6,618 nucleotides of DNA from JAQVQN01 sp964428885 (GCA_964428885.1 CAYRZP010000113.1:1-6618), one strand, 5' to 3'; shown: positions 1-6,264, counted from the stretch's first letter. Translations and numbers: made by a program. The notes: a model not told the origin generated them from the letters alone.

Positions 1-650
1 GTGCGTGAGCGTTTGGGGTATTTTTTCAGCCAGAAGACCGGGTCATCGCCGGCGGAAACCACATGTCCGACGTCCAACTGCTGGCAGACGTCCGCGGAAG
101 CGTTGTCGAAAAAGATCTCCCACTTGCATTTTCCGTCAAACTTGTCTTTGAACTCGTGCTGGTGGTTGTGGTAGCCGCCATACATGCCCGAGCTCTTGGC
201 GGTCTCGGCCGCCGCGGAGAATTGACGCGCCATATCGATCCACTTTTGCGCGTCCGGCGCGTTCATCCATGGAACCATGAGGTATTTGTTGCCCAGCTCC
301 TGGTTGAACTCGATGGTGGCGGCGATCTGGTCCGGGCCGATGGTCGCGAGGCCGGTGTGCGTGCCGCAGGCTAGCAGCCCGGTGTCGTCCAGCATCTTGC
401 GCAGTTCCTTGGCGGTCTTACCGTAATAGCCGGCGAACTCGACTCCCGCGTAACCGATTTCTTTGATGGCCTTGAGCGTGCCGGGCAGATCGTCTGCGCA
501 CAGATCGCGCACGGAGTAGAGCTGCGCGCCTACCTTAGGTTTGGGGGGTTTGCCGATGACGGCACCGGCTTGGGCGGAAGGCGAGAGGGCCGCCATGGCG
601 ATACCGGCCGTGCCGGCCTTGATAAAATCGCGTCGTGACACTTTTTTCAT
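1..650 (-). CDS. Tat-exported sugar phosphate isomerase/epimerase-like TIM-barrel protein, 3' end cut by window
   Basis: Reading the minus strand from the ATG at 650 gives 216 codons without a stop, running off the left edge. The N-terminus has a twin-arginine signal: SRRDFIK at residues 5-11, a small hydrophobic Ala/Gly stretch, and a likely cleavage after AQA (residues 26-28), so the protein is probably exported folded. The mature part looks like the xylose isomerase-like TIM barrel (AP endonuclease 2 fold): GAQLYSVRD near 41-49, GYAGVEFAG near 66-74 and YHNHQHEF at 160-167. QLDVGH at 191-196 supplies Asp193 and His196, which with Glu166 are probable metal ligands. The start is supported by AAAGGA (plus positions 659-664) eight bases upstream and by the Tat motif beginning there. 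Such proteins are common in PVC bacteria and Bacteroidetes, usually with unknown sugar substrates, so no specific reaction is assigned. The family call is firm; the substrate is unknown. Confidence 0.9.
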   Translation of the reverse strand, partial: MKKVSRRDFIKAGTAGIAMAALSPSAQAGAVIGKPPKPKVGAQLYSVRDLCADDLPGTLKAIKEIGYAGVEFAGYYGKTAKELRKMLDDTGLLACGTHTGLATIGPDQIAATIEFNQELGNKYLMVPWMNAPDAQKWIDMARQFSAAAETAKSSGMYGGYHNHQHEFKDKFDGKCKWEIFFDNASADVCQQLDVGHVVSAGDDPVFWLKKYPKRSR

Positions 651-710
651 CGGGAAGATCCTTTCCGTCTGTTGCAGATGTTTCCGTTGCTATCATGAGA
701 AGAGGTTATT

Positions 711-740
711 ATTATGGCAAAAAAAGGAGGACGGGATCAA
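711..740 (-). promoter_or_regulatory. Candidate sigma70-like promoter for the minus-strand isomerase gene
   Basis: On the minus strand, TTGATC (plus 735-740, 4 of 6 to the -35 consensus) is followed after 18 bases by CATAAT (plus 711-716, 5 of 6 to the -10 consensus). Transcription would start near 704, giving a leader of about 54 bases that includes the AAAGGA ribosome binding site at 659-664. This is a sequence match only. Confidence 0.45.
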
Positions 741-774
741 GAGCGGGCGGTCGGATTTATGAAATAGGCAATGG

Positions 775-794
775 ACGTTAACGTTTGATATGAT
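775..794 (+). promoter_or_regulatory. Candidate extended -10 promoter with adjoining palindrome, upstream of the M24 peptidase
   Basis: TGATATGAT (786-794) fits an extended -10 element: TGn, then TATGAT, 5 of 6 to consensus. No good -35 box precedes it. Directly upstream is the perfect 10-base palindrome ACGTTAACGT (775-784), placed where a regulator would overlap RNA polymerase. A start near 801 would give a leader of about 118 bases. This AT-rich patch stands out in an otherwise GC-rich region. The rest of 651-918 holds no convincing gene. Confidence 0.3.
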
Positions 795-918
795 TTTTAC
801 GAAATTGCGATATGCAAGACGACTGGCGCGGCATGGTAAGGTCGGCCCTGGTCCGCGAGTTGGCGGAAGGGCGGCTGCGCTGGTGAAGGTGTGTTTGTGG
901 GTGCGTGCGGGGTGAGGA

Positions 919-2103
919 ATGTTCAGAGGATATACGGTTGAGCTTAAGGATGATCTGAGGTTGCGTTGGCAAAGGCTGCAGGCGCTGGTGCGGTCTGAGG
1001 GCGCGGACGGATTGCTGGCCGGCTCCAACGTCAACGTCTTTTATCTGACAGGCCGGATTTTCATGGGTTTTGTTTATCTGCCTGCCGAGGGTCGGCCGAG
1101 GTTTTTCGTGCGGCGTCCGTGCGGCCTGTCCGGGGAGGGTCTGGCGGAAATACGCAAGCCCGAGCAGATTCCGGGGCTGCTGGCGGAAAGCGGCGTCGCT
1201 CTGCCGGGACGGCTGATGCTGGAGGGCGACGATCTGGCCTTCAGCGAGTGGGGCCGTCTGGCGGCGTGTTTCGCAGGGGCCGAGTTGGCGAACGGCTCAG
1301 GACTGCTGCGGCGCGTGCGCGCGGTGAAAACGCCTTATGAGATCGGCCTGATGAAAAAGACCGGCGCCAGGCACGCGGATGTCGTGGCGCGCTTCCCGTC
1401 CGTGTACGAGAGCGGCATGACCGACCAGCAGTGGGCTGTGGCGATGTTCCGGCTGATGCTGGAGGCGGGCAGCCTGGGCGTTTTCAGGGTTGCGGGCGGC
1501 AGCATGGAGGCCTTCATGGGCACGGTGCTGGCGGGCGAGAACGGAGCGGCTGTGTCGCCCTATGACTTCGCCTTGGGCGGGGCCGGAATGCACAGGTCTT
1601 TGCCGGTGGGGCAGAGCGGAATGCTGTTGCGTGAAGGCATGTCCGTGATGGCGGATGTGGCCGCTAATTTTTACGGGTATCTGACCGACTGCACGCGCAC
1701 CTTCGCGGTGGGGCGCCTGGCGCCTGAAGCGGTCAGGGCGCATCAGGTCTCGGTCGAGATCTGCGAGGCGCTGGCGGCGGCGGCTGTGCCCGGGGCGCGT
1801 TGTGAAGAGCTTTACGCGATGGCGTTCGGCATGGCTGAAAAGTCCGGTCTGGCGGGCTGTTTCATGGGGCTGGCGCAGAAGGCGAAATTTGTCGGACACG
1901 GCACCGGGATCGTGATCAACGAGCAGCCGGTGATAGGGGCGCGGTCCAAAGATGTGCTTGAGGCCGGCATGTGCCTGGCTTTGGAGCCGAAGTTCGTGAT
2001 TGCCGGAACCGGGGCTGTCGGCATCGAGGACACTGTGCTTGTGACCGGCGCGGGCGGCGTCAACCTGACCCCGTGCGACCCGGCTTTAGCGGCCATAGGC
2101 TAA
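919..2103 (+). CDS. M24 family metallopeptidase (Xaa-Pro aminopeptidase/dipeptidase type)
   Basis: This 394-residue protein has the two-part layout of cytosolic Xaa-Pro peptidases. Residues about 10-130 are a creatinase-like N-terminal domain, with NVNVFYLTGR near 37-46. Residues about 137-390 are the pita-bread catalytic domain, opening with VKTPYEIGLMKKTG. All five expected dinuclear metal ligands are present: Asp246 (MADVAANFYGY), Asp257 (TDCTRTF), His327 (GHGTG), Glu356 (ALEPKF) and Glu370 (GIEDTVLVT). The enzyme therefore looks catalytically intact and should hydrolyse peptides with proline next to the N-terminal residue. No signal peptide is seen, so it is likely cytoplasmic. The start is the least certain part. 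ATG 919 is the first start codon after an in-frame TGA at 913, but GAGG (914-917) lies too close to it to be a good ribosome site, and TTG at 961 is an alternative. It stands alone, divergent from the isomerase and convergent with the next gene. Confidence 0.93.
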   Translation: MFRGYTVELKDDLRLRWQRLQALVRSEGADGLLAGSNVNVFYLTGRIFMGFVYLPAEGRPRFFVRRPCGLSGEGLAEIRKPEQIPGLLAESGVALPGRLMLEGDDLAFSEWGRLAACFAGAELANGSGLLRRVRAVKTPYEIGLMKKTGARHADVVARFPSVYESGMTDQQWAVAMFRLMLEAGSLGVFRVAGGSMEAFMGTVLAGENGAAVSPYDFALGGAGMHRSLPVGQSGMLLREGMSVMADVAANFYGYLTDCTRTFAVGRLAPEAVRAHQVSVEICEALAAAAVPGARCEELYAMAFGMAEKSGLAGCFMGLAQKAKFVGHGTGIVINEQPVIGARSKDVLEAGMCLALEPKFVIAGTGAVGIEDTVLVTGAGGVNLTPCDPALAAIG

Positions 2104-2108
2104 TGGTC

Positions 2109-2131
2109 CGTACAGACATGTAACGTTTTTT
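2109..2131 (+). terminator. Weak intrinsic terminator after the M24 peptidase gene
   Basis: Five bases after the peptidase stop, 2109-2114 pairs with 2119-2125 to form a six-pair stem. It has one bulged A (2122) and a GACA loop (2115-2118), and six T residues (2126-2131) follow. The stem is short and half A-T, so it may be inefficient. The T tract runs into the stop codon of the convergent HU-fusion gene. Confidence 0.4.
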
Positions 2132-3068
2132 ACAGGTCATCCGGCACTTCGATCCGGATCGTGCGGTTCTTGATGCCCTTGATGGCATCGGCGTCCACCT
2201 TCTTACGGTCCAGGTCGCTGCCGTGCAGCGTCCCCGGGTCTGAGAAGAAAGGCACTTCGAAACTGATGCCGCATGAGGGGCACTCCGTGGCGCTGCCGGC
2301 CATGTCGGCAGGCGCCTCGATCTCCTGCCCGCAGTTTTTGCAGAAAAACGAGAGCATGCGCTTACGCGGCGCGTGCTTTGGTGCGGCACTGGATTCTTTT
2401 TCCAAACCCAGGGCAGCCAGGTCGATGTGAATTGTCTGCGATTTGTTCTGTATGCCGGGGTACGGCGGCTGCGCGACGGGCCTGTCCCCGGCGGCGAGAG
2501 GCCTATTCACGGGCGGGGTGGCAGACGGCTGGCCGGTTGGAACGGGGGGTTGCGGCGGCTGTGCCGCGGCGGGCGAGCCGTGCAGCGTGCCGGGTTCCGA
2601 CTCGGCCGGGATTGTTACGGAGCCGCCGCAGGCTGGGCATTCCGCCGATATGCCGGCCGCGGAAAGAGGCGCCTCGATCTCCTGCCCGCATTTTTTGCAG
2701 CAGAATGAGACCGCTTTCGAAAAATCGTCCAGGACGCGCGGCTTTTCAGGGCTTTCCAATACGGTCACCATGTTTTCAGGCGGAGGCGTGACTATATTGC
2801 GTGCTTTCTTAAGTGCGCGAACCCGCAGAGAATCATGTTCAGCAATGAGAATCGTTTCGCCGGTTTGCGGATTTTTCATCTTGCGCGCCTTGCGACTTAT
2901 AACGTCAATCCGACACACGCCGGGGATGGTGATACCCTGATCGCAAGCCTCGCGGTAGACTATCTGGCATAAGGCATCCAGAACAGAACGCGCCTTTTTT
3001 TGGGGAATTCCGGTGCTGAATGCCAGCTCCCTGACCAGAATCGTTTTGTTATAGCTCGTTTTTTTCAT
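2130..3068 (-). CDS. HU/IHF-family DNA-binding protein fused to two zinc ribbons
   Basis: This 312-residue protein starts with an HU-like domain (about 1-95). A helical part precedes ITIPGVCRIDVISRKARKMK and NPQTGETI (66-73), the signature of the DNA-bending arm of HU and IHF. Canonical HU is about 90 residues, so the remaining 215 are extra. They contain two four-cysteine zinc ribbons, Cys124/Cys127/Cys144/Cys147 and Cys243/Cys246/Cys263/Cys266. Each shares CGQEIEAP, then ECPxCG, then PGTLHGS. A Pro/Ala-rich linker (about 166-204) follows the first, and each module ends in a short strand-like GI-x-N...TI-x-I segment (205-215 and 298-306). The protein is probably cytoplasmic and nucleoid-bound, with the ribbons adding a protein or nucleic-acid contact; that role is inferred. 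The gene is monocistronic, convergent with the peptidase and divergent from the PAS gene. No strong ribosome binding site precedes the ATG at 3068 (only CAAGAAAA). Confidence 0.88.
   Translation of the reverse strand: MKKTSYNKTILVRELAFSTGIPQKKARSVLDALCQIVYREACDQGITIPGVCRIDVISRKARKMKNPQTGETILIAEHDSLRVRALKKARNIVTPPPENMVTVLESPEKPRVLDDFSKAVSFCCKKCGQEIEAPLSAAGISAECPACGGSVTIPAESEPGTLHGSPAAAQPPQPPVPTGQPSATPPVNRPLAAGDRPVAQPPYPGIQNKSQTIHIDLAALGLEKESSAAPKHAPRKRMLSFFCKNCGQEIEAPADMAGSATECPSCGISFEVPFFSDPGTLHGSDLDRKKVDADAIKGIKNRTIRIEVPDDL
2221..2703. repeat. Internal duplication encoding the two zinc-ribbon modules
   Basis: Two copies, about 2221-2346 and 2578-2703, lie 357 bases (119 codons) apart. The 35 bases at 2311-2345 match 2668-2702 with two differences, and 2221-2240 closely matches 2578-2597. 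The middles have diverged. Ends that are conserved in DNA as well as protein suggest a fairly recent duplication or gene conversion. Confidence 0.8.
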
Positions 3069-3156
3069 TTTTCTTGCCCGATACGAGGTTGATGCTTACC
3101 TGTATGGATAGCAGTTTACATGCCATGGTGTCCAGGCAACCGTTTTCATTTTAAGG

Positions 3157-3184
3157 TGCCGCGCGGCGCTGCGGCAGGATTTTT
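3157..3184 (+). other. GC-rich hairpin followed by a T tract in the HU/PAS divergent region
   Basis: TGCCGC (3157-3162) pairs with GCGGCA (3171-3176) across an eight-base loop, followed by GGA and TTTTT (3180-3184). Read on plus this resembles a small terminator with a shifted T run, but no plus-strand gene precedes it. Read on minus it would lie in the leader of the HU fusion. The core GCCGCGCGGC (3158-3167) is itself palindromic. Function is unknown. Confidence 0.3.
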
Positions 3185-3185
3185 C

Positions 3186-3213
3186 TTGTGCTTGGCACCC
3201 AAAATGCTAAATT
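3186..3213 (+). promoter_or_regulatory. Candidate promoter for the PAS gene
   Basis: TTGTGC (3186-3191, 3 of 6) is followed after 16 bases by TAAATT (3208-3213, 4 of 6), preceded by TGC to give an extended -10. Transcription would begin near 3220, about 26 bases before the ATG at 3246. This supports that start over the longer reading frame upstream. Confidence 0.33.
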
Positions 3214-3239
3214 ATAGAGTGATAAGCAGTAACGGGAAA
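3211..3239 (-). promoter_or_regulatory. Candidate promoter for the HU-zinc ribbon gene
   Basis: On the minus strand a perfect TATAAT (plus 3211-3216) is preceded after 17 bases by TTTCCC (plus 3234-3239, 3 of 6 to the -35 consensus). It would give a leader of roughly 136 bases containing the GC-rich hairpin. Its -10 overlaps the plus-strand -10 by three bases, so the two divergent promoters could not be occupied at once. Confidence 0.33.
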
Positions 3240-3245
3240 GCACAG

Positions 3246-4580
3246 ATGAAATTCTGGTTTGGCAAAAAAGAGAGTGCCCAAGAGAGCGTCGCCTTAGAGA
3301 AAGAGGTTCATGCTGACGTCAAGGAAGAGTTGACTTCAGCCAAGGGCGGTGAAGTGGCGGCGTCGAAAGGACCGGAAGCTTCTGGCAGACTGACGGGTTT
3401 GGCGGGCGCGTCTGATTCTGGGGCGGCAGGCAAAGGTGCGGACGTTGCCTGTGTGCCAGGGTCAGGGCAAGCCGGTTCCGGCCTGCCTGCCGCTGACAGC
3501 GCTGCAAAGACTGTAGAGGCGCAAGGTACGCCGGTCTCAAGCGTCGGTGTTGCCGCAACAACGGGCGGCGGGCCGGCGGCGGCGGCGGGGCCGGTCCTCA
3601 AGGCGGTGCTGCCGTCGGGGTCAGGTGCCGCGCGGATCCGTCCGGTCTTAAACATCAAGCCTGCGGCTCAGGGCGCGGGGTTGGCGTCACTCGCTGCCGC
3701 GTGCAAGATTGTTGACAGAAGTTCGGTAGCTAGCGCGGATGCCGCTGCAGCGCCCGCTGAAGAGAAAGAATCCGGCGATGCCGCCGGCGGCAAGACCGCC
3801 GCGGACGGCGGGCAGAAAAACGATGCGGAGAATTTGGAAAAAGGGAAGTCGGTCATCGAGTCAGATGCCGCGCCCGTGCGGCCCAAATCTGACCAGCGTC
3901 TGCTGTATTACCAGTTGATGAACGGGCTGTATGACGCGATCTTGATCCTTGATGAAAAAGGGTATGTCGTGGACTGTAACACCCGGTTCACGGACATTTT
4001 AGGCTATGCCCGTGAAGATTCGTGGGACATGCCGATCGGCAGGGTTATCGCCGGCATGACCAGTCAGATGCTGGGGCACCTGAAAAGCAATCTGACGGAG
4101 AACCATCACATCATTCTGGATGCCCGGTGCGTCAAGAAGGACGGGGCTTCATTCATGGCCGAAGTGGGAGTCAGCGTTTTCTCTCTGACACGCGGCGGAA
4201 ACATGGTGTTCATGATACGCAATGTGGACCGCCGCAAGCAGGCCATGGACGAATTGCGGAAGAGCCACGCTGCGCTGGAGATAGCATTATCGCCGGCGTT
4301 CGTTTGTGACACGGACGGCTTTTTCGTGGTGGTGAACCAAGCGTTCTTAGTGGCTTTCTCAATTCCTGACGCGGAAAACGCCAAAACCGTGCGTTTTGTG
4401 GATCTGCTGCCGGACGGCGCCAGGGCCTTTCTGCGGGCGGTCTGCGGCGAGAAGATACGCGAAAAGCTGCAGGTCGCGATGCCTGACAACGCGACTCTGA
4501 CGCTCGATGTCGCCTTGGCTCCGGTGCAGAACAACGGACAGGCCATATGCGGCGTGGCGGGTTCGATAATGCAGATCTAG
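3246..4580 (+). CDS. Protein with two PAS domains, a long disordered N-terminus and no output domain
   Basis: From ATG 3246 this is 444 residues. After a short basic start (MKFWFGKKES), residues about 10-215 are rich in Ala, Gly, Ser and Pro and look disordered. Then come two PAS folds: about 219-330 (LYDAILILDEKGYVVDCNTR, then ILGYAREDSWDMPIG, closing with NMVFMIRNVDRRKQA) and about 340-444 (AFVCDTDGFFVVVNQAF onwards), joined by a short helix (MDELRKSHAALEIA). PAS domains sense ligands, redox state or light, or pair proteins. No kinase, GGDEF, EAL, methyl-accepting or DNA-binding domain follows, so the signal must pass to a partner; the ligand is unknown. The frame is open back to an ATG at 3120. 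I prefer 3246 because GGGAAAG (3234-3240) lies five bases upstream and a candidate promoter sits inside the extension; ATG 3204 lacks a ribosome site. The gene converges with pilT, leaving 37 bases and no clear terminator. Confidence 0.82.
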   Translation: MKFWFGKKESAQESVALEKEVHADVKEELTSAKGGEVAASKGPEASGRLTGLAGASDSGAAGKGADVACVPGSGQAGSGLPAADSAAKTVEAQGTPVSSVGVAATTGGGPAAAAGPVLKAVLPSGSGAARIRPVLNIKPAAQGAGLASLAAACKIVDRSSVASADAAAAPAEEKESGDAAGGKTAADGGQKNDAENLEKGKSVIESDAAPVRPKSDQRLLYYQLMNGLYDAILILDEKGYVVDCNTRFTDILGYAREDSWDMPIGRVIAGMTSQMLGHLKSNLTENHHIILDARCVKKDGASFMAEVGVSVFSLTRGGNMVFMIRNVDRRKQAMDELRKSHAALEIALSPAFVCDTDGFFVVVNQAFLVAFSIPDAENAKTVRFVDLLPDGARAFLRAVCGEKIREKLQVAMPDNATLTLDVALAPVQNNGQAICGVAGSIMQI

Positions 4581-4617
4581 CGGGTCTGAAACCGAACTCT
4601 GAACGCATGAGCCGGCC

Positions 4618-6093
4618 TCACTCGTCGCGGTAGGGCTGGCCTTTCTCAAACAGGACGAGGCGGCTGTTCAGTGCCGCAGCTTTGACTTCTTGGCCTTCCT
4701 GCGTGTAGATGGCGATGGCGCGGCGTGTGGCGTCGAGGGCGCGCCGGAAAGACTTGTTTTCGGCCTGCGCGACACCCAGGACCTCCAGCGCTCTGGCGTC
4801 TTTGTCTTTAAAAATCGCGCTGGCTTTCTCGGCCATTCTAAGGGCGTCGCGAGCATTGCGCAACTCCGGGAAGGGCGATGCCGCCATGATCCAGGCCGCG
4901 TCGCATAGGGCGCCGGTGTTTGTCGGCTCGTTCTCCAGCGTCTCAAGCGCGGCCTTGAGCAAGTCACGCGGCTTGGCCAGGCGCGAAAGGCGCACGCTCT
5001 CCTCGCCTTTTTTCTTGAAGTCCAGTTTCAGCCCGGCCAACTGCAGTTTGGTCTCGATGTCGGCCTTGTCAACAGCCTTGATGTAGGCATCTTCGGTAGA
5101 GATGATGCCTTTGCTGGCCAGTCTGGTCAGCTCGTCGCTGAAGGTCTGCATGCCCTGCGCTTTGCCGGTCTGCATCACCGAGCCCAGCATGTGGGTCTTG
5201 GCTTCGCGGATCAGGGCGGACACGGCGGTGTTCACCACGAGCACCTCGAACGCGGCGATGCGTCCGCCGTCGGTTTTTTTGCACAGGGTTTGGGCCACGA
5301 CGCCCTTCAGTGTGTCGGCCAGCATCGAGCGGATCTGGTTCTGGCGGTCTGACGGGAATTTGTCGATCATGCGTTCGACCGTGGTGGCGGCCGTGTTGGT
5401 GTGCAGGGTCGCGAAGACCAGATGTCCGGTCTCGGCGGTCTCGATGGCGTTCTCCATGGTTTCAAGATCGCGGATTTCGCCCACGAGTACGATGTCCGGG
5501 TCTTCGCGCAAGGCCGCGCGCAAAGCCCGCGCGAAGCTTTTGGTGTCGCGGTGCACCTCGCGCTGGTTGATGATGCACGCTTTAGGCTTATGCACGAACT
5601 CGATCGGGTCCTCGATCGTGATGATATGCTCGTTGCGGTTGCGGTTGATGTAGTCCACCAGCGCGGCGAGCGTGGTGGATTTGCCGCTGCCGGTCGGGCC
5701 GGTGACCACGACCAGTCCTTTGGAAAGCATGCAGAAGTCGCGCATGATTTCCGGCAGGTTGAGATCCTCGAAACTCGGTATCTGTTCCGGGATCACGCGC
5801 AAGACCGCGCCGTAACCCGACATGTCGCGGAAGCCGTTGACGCGGAAACGCGCTGTGCCAGGTATCTCATAGGCGCAGTCAGTGTCCCACTCGGCCTCGA
5901 GCTGCGCGATGTTCTCCTCGGGCATGAATTCCTTGAGCAAGTCGAAGATCTGCGGGCTGGCCAGCGGCTGCTCGCGCGTGAGGGGCAACAGGGTGCCGTG
6001 AACGCGGATATAGGGCAGGCGGCCTGCGGTGAGGTGCAGGTCGCTGCCCTGTCCGGAAACAAGCGGTATCAGGTAACGGTCAATCGTCGGCAT
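4618..6093 (-). CDS. pilT: PilT-family type IV pilus retraction ATPase with C-terminal TPR extension
   Basis: Residues 1-350 match the hexameric twitching-motility ATPases PilT/PilU. There is an N-terminal PAS-like domain with SDLHLTAG (17-24), a Walker A motif GPTGSGKS (132-139, Lys138), an Asp box IITIEDPIE (157-165), a Walker B motif DPDIVLVGEIRD (198-209, Glu206) and a His box TGHLVFATLHTN (222-233). The segment equivalent to PilT AIRNLIRE reads AVSALIRE (290-297). PilT drives pilus retraction at the inner membrane from the cytoplasm. Usual length is about 345-370 residues; this one has 491. Residues about 375-490 form a TPR-like tail: CDAAWIMAASPFPELRNA, then EVLGVAQAENKSFRRALDAT, ending RLVLFEKGQPYRDE. 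Such tails are familiar in PVC proteins. ATG 6093 follows an in-frame TGA one codon upstream, so it is the earliest start and suits the family; the ribosome site is weak (GGTG). The secretin gene lies upstream on the same strand, across 171 bases. Confidence 0.93.
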   Translation of the reverse strand: MPTIDRYLIPLVSGQGSDLHLTAGRLPYIRVHGTLLPLTREQPLASPQIFDLLKEFMPEENIAQLEAEWDTDCAYEIPGTARFRVNGFRDMSGYGAVLRVIPEQIPSFEDLNLPEIMRDFCMLSKGLVVVTGPTGSGKSTTLAALVDYINRNRNEHIITIEDPIEFVHKPKACIINQREVHRDTKSFARALRAALREDPDIVLVGEIRDLETMENAIETAETGHLVFATLHTNTAATTVERMIDKFPSDRQNQIRSMLADTLKGVVAQTLCKKTDGGRIAAFEVLVVNTAVSALIREAKTHMLGSVMQTGKAQGMQTFSDELTRLASKGIISTEDAYIKAVDKADIETKLQLAGLKLDFKKKGEESVRLSRLAKPRDLLKAALETLENEPTNTGALCDAAWIMAASPFPELRNARDALRMAEKASAIFKDKDARALEVLGVAQAENKSFRRALDATRRAIAIYTQEGQEVKAAALNSRLVLFEKGQPYRDE

Positions 6094-6130
6094 AAGTCAC
6101 CAATGCGGCAGAGCCGGCCTCCCAATTCAA

Positions 6131-6230
6131 TCTTTCACAGAGTCACGGAGGACACAGAGAAAATTCGCTTATCATAAACTCTGCGGTCTCTGTGCCTCCG
6201 TGCGAAACAAACAAGTTCTTGTTTTCGCAA
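6131..6230. repeat. CAGAG/CTCTG-type intergenic inverted-repeat element
   Basis: Between the secretin stop and the pilT start, CACGGAGGACACAGAGA (6144-6160) is the inverted copy of TCTCTGTGCCTCCGTG (6187-6202) with a single-base bulge, around a 26-base AT-rich centre. A second inverted repeat abuts it: TGCGAAA (6201-6207) pairs with TTTCGCA (6223-6229) around a smaller ACAAG/CTTGT stem. The low-complexity 'acggaggacacagaga' style resembles dispersed intergenic repeats I recall from PVC and other environmental genomes. On plus it reads as 'TEDTEK'. No T tract follows, so it is not a clear terminator, and I find no strong pilT promoter within it. Confidence 0.65.
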
Positions 6231-6264
6231 CAGGCAGTTTAAGCCTAGTCGCCAATCGTGTTTA

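Noticed and set aside
63..374. 103-codon plus-strand reading frame
   Set aside because: It is antisense to the isomerase gene, whose minus-strand frame has a Tat signal, ribosome site and TIM-barrel motifs.
1297..1899. 200-codon minus-strand reading frame
   Set aside because: It lies opposite the catalytic domain of the M24 peptidase and is rich in Arg and His, as expected of a frame shadow in GC-rich DNA.
2221..2703. Repeated segments considered as CRISPR repeats
   Set aside because: There are only two copies, 357 bases apart and inside a coding frame, and they encode matching zinc ribbons.
2273..2940. Plus-strand reading frames of 165-172 codons opposite the HU fusion
   Set aside because: They mirror the zinc-ribbon and linker codons. 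Their repeated 'SCPQFLQKNE' and 'SCPHFLQQNE' segments are just the antisense of the duplicated ribbons.
3120..3245. N-terminal extension of the PAS protein by 42 residues
   Set aside because: The stretch contains a hairpin and a candidate promoter, has no ribosome site before ATG 3120 or ATG 3204, and its residues do not look like a signal peptide or domain. The frame is open, so it is not fully excluded.
4581..4617. Possible terminator between the PAS gene and pilT
   Set aside because: Only a three-base GGT/ACC stem can be formed and there is no T or A tract.
5401..6177. 258-codon plus-strand reading frame
   Set aside because: It is antisense to the N-terminal half of pilT, where every PilT motif is intact. 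Its last residues come from the intergenic repeat (VTEDTEK), and it resembles no protein family.
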